Shown here piece by piece: positions 13,101 to 20,465 of a stretch of 28,782 nt of DNA (its first letter is position 1; every line of letters begins with the position of its first letter). The DNA is taken from positions 1 to 28,782 of IMG/VR virus record IMGVR_UViG_3300025110_000087. One strand, 5' to 3'. The notes beneath the pieces were generated by a model that saw only the letters and a program-made list of their open reading frames with translations, was not told the origin of the DNA and made no database searches. Source of the DNA: a virus. The position numbers were made by a program, and so were the translations under genes.

Positions 13101-16100
13101 GCTCTTTCAATTTGGCCAATAAGAGTTAATTTTTTAAATGCATCTTTTTGATTTATATATTGGTTCAAATCTCCTTGTAAAACTTCATCAAGCCTTTTAG
13201 CAAAAGAATTTAATTTTTCAATTTGTTGTACATAGTTTTTAGAATTAGGATTTATTGATTTAGGAATAATGTAATCTTTAGAATTAATTCCTTCTGCTGT
13301 GCTAGCAACATATTCTATAAAATCTTTACCACTTACATTATACTCTTTAACAACATTTCTTATTTGTCTATTTATAGCATTTTTATATTTATTAGGTGAA
13401 TCAAAAGATGCATCACTAATTTTAAATTTAGCCTTACCGCCTGTAAATTGTACACCTGTTGTATCTAGCTTCTGTGTCAATCTTTTAGCCATAACGTTTG
13501 CATAATCATTAAAATTACCTACACCTACTATTGTTTTAATCCTTGATACAACTTGCTGTATAGCTTGTTTAATCTTAGCAAATACATTAGGAGCAAATGA
13601 TATTGCTTGAGCTTTATCACCAGTAACATCTGCTGTAAACTCTTCCATATCTCTGTTTTTATTTTGCTTTTTACTTTTCCATTGTTTGTACTCAGGAGTG
13701 TTTTTGGCTAATTGTTCTAATCTACTTAAAGATTTTAATAATTTTACATCATTTACATCTCTTGCGTATGCTTTTACTTTATGAAATTTTTCATGAAAGA
13801 AATCTGTTGGTTGAAACCTATCTTTAGCAAGTAATATTGCGCCTTCTGCAGCATCAATAAACATGCCCAATATGCCTTTCCCTAGTTTTATTTGTTGTAA
13901 TTGTCCAGGTGATAATTTATCTTTTGCTGCCCATGTATCAAGGAATCTTTCCCTAGCAGGGTCAAATCCCATTTTAAATGGCCCTTTACTTGCACCTTCT
14001 TTAAATTTTACATTTTCTATAGGAGAACCAAGTTTTTTGTGCAATGCTTTTTGAGATGCTATAATATTTGATTTTGTTGGCACATCATAAATTTGTTTAA
14101 TTGCGCTTAAATCATGACCCAAAAGAAAATTCATCTCCCTGTATTCTGGCCCACTTAATTTTTCTCCACCTTTTGTTTGCATTCTTCTTCTTGTGTCTGT
14201 GAATTTTGATTTTTCATTAGCTACAAAGTCTTTATTAAATGATTGTCCTAATCGAGTAACATATTTACCTTTACCACTAGATAAATCACCAGTATAATTC
14301 ATTAAAAGCTCTGCTAAAGGACTATCTATCCATACAATTCTTTCTGGTGTTTTAAATTTTCTAACATTTGGGCCCATATCAAAATAGTAATCGTTACCAT
14401 CTTTTTTAAGTAACTGTTTAACTACATCAGGTGTTATTTTGTTAATTTCTGAATCTCTAAAACCATATTTAGCAGCTAATTCTGCAGCAATCTGATATCC
14501 CCTATCATTTGTTTGCTCTGATAGTTGTTTTCCTTTTTCTATAGCATGCCTTCTAATCCCTTCTTTTGCAGGTTTTACATTTTTACCCCTAGATTCATTT
14601 AAAGTTTTATTAAATCCTTTAACAGTAGCTTCTGTCATTAAACTTTTATCTCCAGATATAAAATCTAAACTTCTGGCAACTTTATTTAATTGACTAATAG
14701 TTGCAACACCTGAAGAAGTTAATAAATTTACTGATGAAATATTTTTAGTTATTTTTTTCCCATCAGAAACATATGATGTTTTATATGACGGTATTCCATT
14801 TTTTATTAATTGTGCAATTTCCATACCTGATAATTGGTAGAAATTTTTTCCTTCTGAATTTAAATAACCTATAATTTTAATTGCTGTTTTTGTATTCTTT
14901 TTAGGAGATGTTCCTAAAGTTTGTGAATATAAATATTCAGCCATTTTATAGGCAGTAACAATATCAACTGGGTCTTTACCTACCAGACCTTTTAATATAT
15001 GTTTTGTTTGCCCTGATTCAAATATATCTTTTTTAATATCATAATCACTTTTTTTTCTAGGTTTGTCTGTTCTAATAAAATCATTATACTCTTTTACAAG
15101 TTTATCATATTGGAATTGTTTTATATTCATGTCTCCAACATTTCTTGTTTCTACAAGCATGTTTTTTATATCTGCTAAATCTTTTCCAATACCTTTTGAT
15201 TCTACAAAAGGCTTACTTGGGTCGCTTATTTCCGTAAACGTATCTTTTGCCTCAATAGCTTTATCTTTTGAAGTAACTACATATTCAATTCCAGGAGATT
15301 CAAATTCTGGTAATCCTTCCAATGTTTCCTTGTCTAACTTTACCCCTTCTGTAGTTTCTTTTTTAAGAGGGTCTCTTTGTTTTAATAATTCTTGTTTGTA
15401 TGTTTTCTTTAGCCCTTCTCCAACAGTCAATGCTTCATTAAAATCTTTTGTCCTAACCCCTGTTTCTATTTTATTACCTTTAGGTGTTGTTAGTATAGGT
15501 TCATAGCCAATAATATCACCTTCTTTATTTTTAACTTCTTTTACAGATACATCAAAGCTATCTGCAAATTTAGTTCTCATTTTTTTAGCTGCTCCAGGGT
15601 CATTTAATGCGCCTAGATTTACCATTTCATTTACATCTTCTAATGATTTTATTTTTTTATCTAATTGTTTTTCAATGACAGTTCTTTTTTCTTTTGTTGA
15701 TAATTCATCAGCAGTAAAAAACTTATCAATGCCAGCACGCATTTCTTTATATATTGCATACAATGTATTATTAATATATCCAAATTCTTTTAATAATCCT
15801 GCTCTCGTCTTTGCCCTTTCTTTTCTACTGCCAAGTTTTGAAATATCATCAATTTTAGATAAATTTTTATTATATTTTTCAAGATTTTTACTAAATTCTG
15901 GCATTGCAATTAAAACATCTCTTGCTTCTGCTTCAATAAGCATTTTTTCTTTTATTAATGCTTCTGGTGTAGCAACTCCAGCAGCAGTAAGTTCATTTTC
16001 TATGTTTTTTAATTTTTCATACCTACTAGATATTTCGCCTCTTTCTCCTATGTCTAATAAATCATGCGTTTTACTTAAAGGGTCTTTTTTTGTTGTAAAC

Positions 16101-17206
16101 CCAGCTTTTTCAAATATATCACCATAAAATTCTTTTTTAGCTTTTGTATACCTTTCAACATCTCCTTGACCTATACGTAAGGGCTTTGTAGATGCTCTTA
16201 AGCCACCAACGATTGCTGTGTTCATAAATATACTTGACAGCCAATCATCCATGTCAACTTTTTCTCCCATAAGCGCACGTTCAGCCAATTGACCTGTACC
16301 AAATAATGTGCCTTCAGCAACCACTTGACCAGCTGGATTCATTGTTAATTTTGTAACTTTATTAGCAAACGATACATCTGAAGCCATTTTAGCTTTAGCA
16401 AATTTAGGAGCCATTAAACCTTTTGTAACATAACCAGCTGCAGCACCTAAAGCCAGACTACTTGCTCCATGTTTTGTTGCATTCCATGTAGTTTGCAAAT
16501 AATCCATTTCATTTCTTACGCCTTGTTTGATTTCACTAGATTGCTGCGCTGCATCTTGCAATGCTCCGCCAGCTGCACCATATGTAGCAAGACTAAATCC
16601 TGATTCAATACCAGCACCTCTTGCTAAATAGTTATGAAATCCTCCAGCCATTGCTTGTCTTGTAGCTCTATTTGCACCAGACTTTTGTAACATTTGAGAA
16701 AACCCTTTTGTTGCCATATTACGTAATGGCCCTGATGCAATAGTTTTTGCAGCAGCTCCACCAATAGCACTACTACCAAAAAATGTCAATACATCAATAG
16801 GGGAAACTAAGCCAACAAAAAATTGACCAGCCTCATCATACCACGCTCTATCTATGCCAGATTCTTCGTATTTAGCCTCTCCATGCATAATTTGATATAT
16901 AGTACCAGCTATTGATTTATTATAGGCTTCTCCCCACCAATTACCGTCTTCTGCATATGCTTCAGATAAATTTGCTGTAAGTATTTTTTCAAAAAAACCT
17001 GGATTAGCTTTTTCGTTTAATTCTTGTTCTGTTGGAATAGGTTGGGTTATTCTAGGTTTATAAGGGTTTTCTGGATATTCGTAGTTTACACCATTTTTAT
17101 CTTTGGTATAGATATTTTTTAATTTTTCATAAATATCATAATCACTTTCTCCTAAAGTATTATATTGTCCCTTATACCATTCAACTGCTTTTTGAGGATT
17201 TATCAT
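10121..17206 (-). CDS. Giant polyvalent-type virion protein with tyrosine-recombinase and metallopeptidase motifs, 2361 aa
   Basis: 2361 residues, last gene of the late block. Residues about 130-340 are Gly/Ala-rich and membrane-active-looking (VSPIDVLTFFGSSAIGGAAA). Residues 390-720 are charged helices. Residues about 770-1045 resemble a tyrosine recombinase: R917 (YGFRDSEI), R949/K950/K952, R1006 in FTDTRRRM, H1031 in LLGHD, Y1040 exactly nine residues on; the box II His is absent (Thr1003). HEKFH (1138-1142) with E1188/E1189 is a zinc metallopeptidase pattern. The C-terminal half has LGLSFPTAGLKNIVTG and a hydrophobic stretch (GLAATYVSGSVMMGVYKALL). Likely an internal protein ejected with DNA. 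ATG 17206 has no clear ribosome-binding site and lies 3 bases after the previous stop. Confidence 0.8.
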   Translation of the reverse strand: MINPQKAVEWYKGQYNTLGESDYDIYEKLKNIYTKDKNGVNYEYPENPYKPRITQPIPTEQELNEKANPGFFEKILTANLSEAYAEDGNWWGEAYNKSIAGTIYQIMHGEAKYEESGIDRAWYDEAGQFFVGLVSPIDVLTFFGSSAIGGAAAKTIASGPLRNMATKGFSQMLQKSGANRATRQAMAGGFHNYLARGAGIESGFSLATYGAAGGALQDAAQQSSEIKQGVRNEMDYLQTTWNATKHGASSLALGAAAGYVTKGLMAPKFAKAKMASDVSFANKVTKLTMNPAGQVVAEGTLFGTGQLAERALMGEKVDMDDWLSSIFMNTAIVGGLRASTKPLRIGQGDVERYTKAKKEFYGDIFEKAGFTTKKDPLSKTHDLLDIGERGEISSRYEKLKNIENELTAAGVATPEALIKEKMLIEAEARDVLIAMPEFSKNLEKYNKNLSKIDDISKLGSRKERAKTRAGLLKEFGYINNTLYAIYKEMRAGIDKFFTADELSTKEKRTVIEKQLDKKIKSLEDVNEMVNLGALNDPGAAKKMRTKFADSFDVSVKEVKNKEGDIIGYEPILTTPKGNKIETGVRTKDFNEALTVGEGLKKTYKQELLKQRDPLKKETTEGVKLDKETLEGLPEFESPGIEYVVTSKDKAIEAKDTFTEISDPSKPFVESKGIGKDLADIKNMLVETRNVGDMNIKQFQYDKLVKEYNDFIRTDKPRKKSDYDIKKDIFESGQTKHILKGLVGKDPVDIVTAYKMAEYLYSQTLGTSPKKNTKTAIKIIGYLNSEGKNFYQLSGMEIAQLIKNGIPSYKTSYVSDGKKITKNISSVNLLTSSGVATISQLNKVARSLDFISGDKSLMTEATVKGFNKTLNESRGKNVKPAKEGIRRHAIEKGKQLSEQTNDRGYQIAAELAAKYGFRDSEINKITPDVVKQLLKKDGNDYYFDMGPNVRKFKTPERIVWIDSPLAELLMNYTGDLSSGKGKYVTRLGQSFNKDFVANEKSKFTDTRRRMQTKGGEKLSGPEYREMNFLLGHDLSAIKQIYDVPTKSNIIASQKALHKKLGSPIENVKFKEGASKGPFKMGFDPARERFLDTWAAKDKLSPGQLQQIKLGKGILGMFIDAAEGAILLAKDRFQPTDFFHEKFHKVKAYARDVNDVKLLKSLSRLEQLAKNTPEYKQWKSKKQNKNRDMEEFTADVTGDKAQAISFAPNVFAKIKQAIQQVVSRIKTIVGVGNFNDYANVMAKRLTQKLDTTGVQFTGGKAKFKISDASFDSPNKYKNAINRQIRNVVKEYNVSGKDFIEYVASTAEGINSKDYIIPKSINPNSKNYVQQIEKLNSFAKRLDEVLQGDLNQYINQKDAFKKLTLIGQIERAQLPVNITKAKQIKIVKDVYKSEDGNLFNLSTKDLQNYKEYVINQKNVESDKIGWNTKSEINNIIANTFEGPGKGLTKEATMFLGTSHKAIGKIGLKTMQEKLLTHESIQENNKAGLLYFNDNGLKVVGGNFMTREAKFSKMKDNMVVALDNNGEMLLALQKAKTEYGKRLPKGENKIINEAQSFFDKAVLPEWKETIRTRRDGKSFGDGLAKKNKDGSYKYLNTNTKEGKIAVLYIENIQKGFGKEKFESALRQNTNQAEFEFLMKNSDIKFFEDGIYITRSITAGAKRALHLKEGAKSRAIINIAQSIAARRAKEKYGKNYTKEQLSKELEMSMLVAEQRYQDALFFNPSKISIKYLKERYELQDLYVENEKGKLIRTYEHQFDRTVNPYVAGMAKFYATLEMFPEAIQGMKPGNGINQVFKNLKSELKGVKEKEINWVQDVVQKQLGTDKSAAPYELSYRTLEATARIVAKLGLSFPTAGLKNIVTGTTQTVFAHRVRDIAQGFALVLAKDAEVYKRALDSNAFSIGNILYEGRNLADRALDATAFKAGFMKPTEKFNRLLAIASSIAEQKRLLNNISAHPKNSKIYNRSVDRLKSFYFLNDKEIGIRRKYGDSKEVKADNSLSNLDKIKLMRNVENINNKMNLYSHVNTQGSSADLFMPKFAGAEGIRPLTLFKRMAYAATDNTQNNIRESIRNRNLMKPVMGLAATYVSGSVMMGVYKALLNTDMPKENSDWWTRFKTTMWKGELFGIMSEVVSPFDTGFQQTLEPAIYNTISTMVMEIGQLADGKSNFSQFGENIMKGTFSGYSNALKIKERKFNKLNSNRIRISKLYRDFMEEKGKPMPEEMQKNELSPYYKDFKDSFYLQGKEEFAEHFFATFFAIAHDRVRFGRSMDVAFKEAESMIKGKLRQLNPNKGSLYKSSKKGKRNSLEFIKWLQQSKDAKELTMTLFESESEYRKRLIEFMKHLPVYARKHNIKNFYDDHDWSVEQGF
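10139..10154 (+). terminator. Weak candidate terminator hairpin at the convergent junction
   Basis: TGACCA (10139-10144) and TGGTCA (10149-10154) form a perfect 6-base stem with a 4-base loop, 15 bases after the end of the rightward operon. A short T-run lies further on (10163-10168) but is not adjacent. It lies within the 3' coding end of the leftward giant gene, so its presence could be incidental. Confidence 0.2.
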
Positions 17207-17209
17207 ATT

Positions 17210-19069
17210 TTAATTTTGGTCGCTTCTTCTAGGAAGAATTTGTAATCCATATTTAATGGTTAAAGCGATATTCCTAAATTCTGCCTGATTTTGATTTATA
17301 AATTCTTCTAACGTTAAATTAGAATCTTTATATTTCTTTTTAAATTCTTTTAACATATTTGATTCATTATAAGTTAAGCTTGAACGTTTAAGCATTTTTT
17401 TGCCAAGTTTTTCATCAGTCCCTTCTTTTACAGCCTGAAGCATATTTAATTCATCACTTAAAAATTTCTTTAAAGAATTGCCAGATTTTTGTTTATCTAA
17501 AGATGACCAATCTCCTAGATTCTTTTTTAAATTTTTATAATTTTTTAAATATTCTTCGCCTTTTGAACCTAAATAAAAACGACTAAAGTTTACTCTATTA
17601 ATTCTTTTTTGTTCATCTGTAAATTCATTTAATTTTTCTGGATATTTTTCAAAAAAAGCTTTTTCTAAGTTTTCTACAGTTGGAGGATTTTGTAAAAATT
17701 CTAAAAAAGTTGGAACATCTAAAGCTGCAGACTTATATGCTTCTGCTATGTAATCAGGCATTTCATTGTTTTTAATCATATCTGCAAGTTCTGTGTAATC
17801 CAAATCCCCATAAGATGATATATCTGCATTGTCAAGTAAATTTATAAAAGAATCGTCAGCTAAAGTTCCATCTACTACTTTATCCATAGTTTGGTCAACA
17901 CCATCAGTTTCAATATTGTCTATTATTATATTGTCAGTTGTTAAACGTGAAGGAGTTTCTCCTTTAATAATTTTTTGTATTTCAACTGGGTCTGTTGTCC
18001 CGTATTTTTCAGTCAGCTGTTTATCTGTAACTTCTTTTTCTCCTACATCAACATCTGCAAGTGCTTCATCTGTTATTTGGTCAATAACAACAGTGCCTCC
18101 TTCTTCATCTATATCGCTTGGTAAAAAATTTAAAACTTCTTCATCCGCATAATAATACCCAACAGCTTGTTTATATTTATTTCTTAATTCTCTATTTCTT
18201 GTTTGTTCAGCATCTATAAGTTCTCTAATTGTTTGTTCAGCAGTTTTATTTCCAGCAATGAAATCTCCTGATGCAAGTTTTAATGTTTCCTCATCTAAGC
18301 CTAAATTCATTAATTGTCCTATTAAATCATCTCCTGTTAAAAGAGATAATTGTTCATTTTGAAGACCTAATAAAATACTATCAGATTGTTTAATTTCAGT
18401 TGTAAACATAGATTTCTTTTCATTTCTTAAAGATTTCATGTCTGCTGAGGTAAAGTTAGCTTTTGTTATATTCTCAGCTTCATCCATAGTTATAACTCCA
18501 TCCCCAACCATTGCAGTTAAAGCATTGTCTAAAGAACGTTGATAATTGCCAATATTAACACTTAATTGGTCTTCATCAAATGTTCCGTCACCTATTTTTG
18601 GTATTCTGAATTGTGCTGCGCCTGCAGTTATCTTATTCCTTAAAGTTCCTATTTTTAAATATTCATTACTAATCATTTCTAAATTAGATTCGTAATTTAA
18701 TCCTTGTTCGTTTAACGACTCTCTTGTAGCATCTAAATCAACCCAATCCGCAGATTTTGATTTATATTTATCACTTTTAAAAAACTCATCAGCTTGTTGT
18801 ATAGCATTAGAAAAATCATCATATGCAGCTTTTTTATTTTCTGCTGCAAACCGTATTGCATTTTGATTAAAATTTGTTGAATCGTATTCGCTGCTGTATT
18901 CTTTAATGTTGTCAAGAGCAGACATAACGCTATTAAGTTGTTCTTCTGTTTGAGCAGCATTAAGCATATTATTAACACCTGTTTGCTGCAATCCTATTTT
19001 TTGTCTTCTTGCTTCATGACCAGAAGAAAAGCCTTGTACTATTTTTAAAATATCTGAAATTGCTTCCAT
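17210..19069 (-). CDS. Putative internal virion protein, 619 aa
   Basis: ATG 19069 follows AAAAGGATTT. A long, mostly helical, acidic protein without a recognised enzyme domain. The N-terminus is Gly/Ser and Gln-rich (KIVQGFSSGHEARRQKIG), followed by coiled helices, a loop VGDGVITMDEAE near 188-199 that partly resembles an EF-hand (only half of the usual calcium ligands), an acidic middle (about 330-420) and a basic C-terminus. Position between the Gln-rich 156-aa protein and the giant protein, in the order typical of podovirus internal or ejection proteins, suggests a virion role. Function inferred from context. Confidence 0.65.
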   Translation of the reverse strand: MEAISDILKIVQGFSSGHEARRQKIGLQQTGVNNMLNAAQTEEQLNSVMSALDNIKEYSSEYDSTNFNQNAIRFAAENKKAAYDDFSNAIQQADEFFKSDKYKSKSADWVDLDATRESLNEQGLNYESNLEMISNEYLKIGTLRNKITAGAAQFRIPKIGDGTFDEDQLSVNIGNYQRSLDNALTAMVGDGVITMDEAENITKANFTSADMKSLRNEKKSMFTTEIKQSDSILLGLQNEQLSLLTGDDLIGQLMNLGLDEETLKLASGDFIAGNKTAEQTIRELIDAEQTRNRELRNKYKQAVGYYYADEEVLNFLPSDIDEEGGTVVIDQITDEALADVDVGEKEVTDKQLTEKYGTTDPVEIQKIIKGETPSRLTTDNIIIDNIETDGVDQTMDKVVDGTLADDSFINLLDNADISSYGDLDYTELADMIKNNEMPDYIAEAYKSAALDVPTFLEFLQNPPTVENLEKAFFEKYPEKLNEFTDEQKRINRVNFSRFYLGSKGEEYLKNYKNLKKNLGDWSSLDKQKSGNSLKKFLSDELNMLQAVKEGTDEKLGKKMLKRSSLTYNESNMLKEFKKKYKDSNLTLEEFINQNQAEFRNIALTIKYGLQILPRRSDQN

Positions 19070-19081
19070 TTAAAAATCCTT

Positions 19082-19552
19082 TTATTGATATCCTTTGATT
19101 TGCAATGCTTGAGAACGCCATTGGTTAATTAAGTCTTGTATTGAACTTAATGATTGCGTTCTTTGCTGTCCTGTCTTTGTTAAGACGTCAGTCATTCCTT
19201 TTCCGTATACATCTTTAATTCCACTAGCAAATTGTTGTTGTTGTCCACTTCCCGCAAAACCTCCTGCTGCTTGCCTGCCCATTTGTCCTTGTCCTGACTG
19301 TAACATTTTATCAACAAGTGTTTGTCCTGTTGCTTGAACTTGAGGGGAGTATGTACTTGCTAACGAACCTTTAATTAATTCTTCTGATATAGGTTGAAAT
19401 AAAGAAGACGGTAATTGACTACCTGATAAACCAAATTGTCCTTGCAATGCTGTCGCTATTTGCTGAGGGCCTAATTGAGATAAACCTGAAAATCCCTGTG
19501 TATCTATTCCAAGTTGTGAAAGTTGCCCTACTATATCATCTATCATTGCCAT
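19082..19552 (-). CDS. Gln/Gly-rich virion-associated protein, 156 aa
   Basis: Start ATG 19552 overlaps the previous stop (TAATG) and has GGAGGAATTA upstream. About one residue in seven is Gln (GQGQMGRQAAGGFAGSGQQQ near 88-107), with many Gly, Ser and Leu. The pattern resembles small virion proteins encoded beside internal or ejection proteins of podoviruses, where Gln/Gly-rich segments line the tail channel or core. No catalytic motif. Assignment rests on composition and context. Confidence 0.6.
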   Translation of the reverse strand: MAMIDDIVGQLSQLGIDTQGFSGLSQLGPQQIATALQGQFGLSGSQLPSSLFQPISEELIKGSLASTYSPQVQATGQTLVDKMLQSGQGQMGRQAAGGFAGSGQQQQFASGIKDVYGKGMTDVLTKTGQQRTQSLSSIQDLINQWRSQALQIKGYQ

Positions 19553-20394
19553 TAATAATTCCTCCTATTTACTTTTCCACCTTCTTCAAAATCTAAAAAG
19601 TTTACTTTACTTAAAACGTTTTCAAGAAAACCATCTTCTTTAAATAATGTAGTTGGGTCAAAACTTCCTAATCCACCACTGCCTAAATTTTTAATTAAAT
19701 TTTTAAGAAATCCTTTATTAATTCCTCCGCCACCTTTTACAATATCAGTAATATCAAAATCTCCTTTTGTTACTCCTTCGAGTAAAGCATCTGGGCTTAA
19801 TCCTCCCATTCCCGCAAAAGGATTTTGCCCTGTAAACACATCTTTAAAAAAAGTATCAGACACACCTAAAGATTGCCCTAGCTTGCCTGCTCCATACCCT
19901 TTTGTTGCACCTAAAGCTCCTGCTGTTAAAATATCACCTGCGCCAATGTCATCAATGCTTTCTTGATAATCTTCATAAACATCTGCCGCTTTATCTTCTT
20001 GTGTTCTTGCTAAGTCTCCTAAAAAAGTGCCACCATATTCTTCTACTCCTCCGATATCTAAAGCTTTCATTTGAGCTAATTTATCTTCTTCAAATTTCTT
20101 AGTATCTTTTACACCTTTCATTCCAGCTAAACCACCTACAACCGCACCTGCAACTGGATTGAGTAAAGATATAACTGGAGCAAGTTTTTCATACCATTTT
20201 TTCTTTCTTGTTTGTTTTGCAATTCTTTCCTGTTCGTCTATTAAAGCTTTTTGTTCTTTTTCAAATTCTGTTTTCATTTCAGATTTTTGTTGACCAATTG
20301 CTTCAGCTCCAAGTCTTTGAGATTGTTTTGCTCCTATTAAATTTTCTAATATTGATTGCTCTGTGGTTGCAACTTGATATGGATTATATGCCAT
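19552..20394 (-). CDS. Putative internal/ejection protein with hydrophobic segment, 280 aa
   Basis: ATG 20394 follows AAAAAGGAGTAG. Residues 1-65 are helical and charged (EQKALIDEQERIAKQTRKKK), followed at 71-92 by a Gly/Ala hydrophobic segment (LLNPVAGAVVGGLAG) that could insert in a membrane. The rest is Gly-rich (GALGATKGYGAGKLGQSLG, LKNLIKNLGSGGLGSFD). This resembles the short membrane-active ejection proteins of podoviruses. It is the first gene after a 71-base gap with a good leftward promoter candidate, so it may begin a separate internal-protein transcript. Confidence 0.65.
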   Translation of the reverse strand: MAYNPYQVATTEQSILENLIGAKQSQRLGAEAIGQQKSEMKTEFEKEQKALIDEQERIAKQTRKKKWYEKLAPVISLLNPVAGAVVGGLAGMKGVKDTKKFEEDKLAQMKALDIGGVEEYGGTFLGDLARTQEDKAADVYEDYQESIDDIGAGDILTAGALGATKGYGAGKLGQSLGVSDTFFKDVFTGQNPFAGMGGLSPDALLEGVTKGDFDITDIVKGGGGINKGFLKNLIKNLGSGGLGSFDPTTLFKEDGFLENVLSKVNFLDFEEGGKVNRRNY

Positions 20395-20427
20395 AACTAC
20401 TCCTTTTTAAGTCTAATTCTTCTGTTA

Positions 20428-20456
20428 AATATATCACTTATTCTCATTATTTACAA
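20428..20456 (-). promoter_or_regulatory. Candidate leftward promoter for the internal-protein genes
   Basis: Read leftward: TTGTAA (20456-20451), a 17-base spacer, then TATATT (20433-20428) preceded by TGA, giving an extended -10 (TGN-TATATT). It lies in the only sizeable gap of the late block, about 35 bases before the ATG of the 280-aa gene, leaving room for a short leader with the GGAG site. It would drive the four internal-protein genes separately from the tail genes. Confidence 0.45.
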
Positions 20457-20465
20457 ATCTAACAT

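Noticed and set aside
10206-16127. Rightward open frames inside the giant leftward gene
   Set aside because: They are antisense shadows of a conserved-looking long frame and lack ribosome-binding sites.
17829-18700. EF-hand calcium site in the 619-residue protein
   Set aside because: VGDGVITMDEAE has only about half of the canonical ligand positions, so it is noted but not called a functional site.
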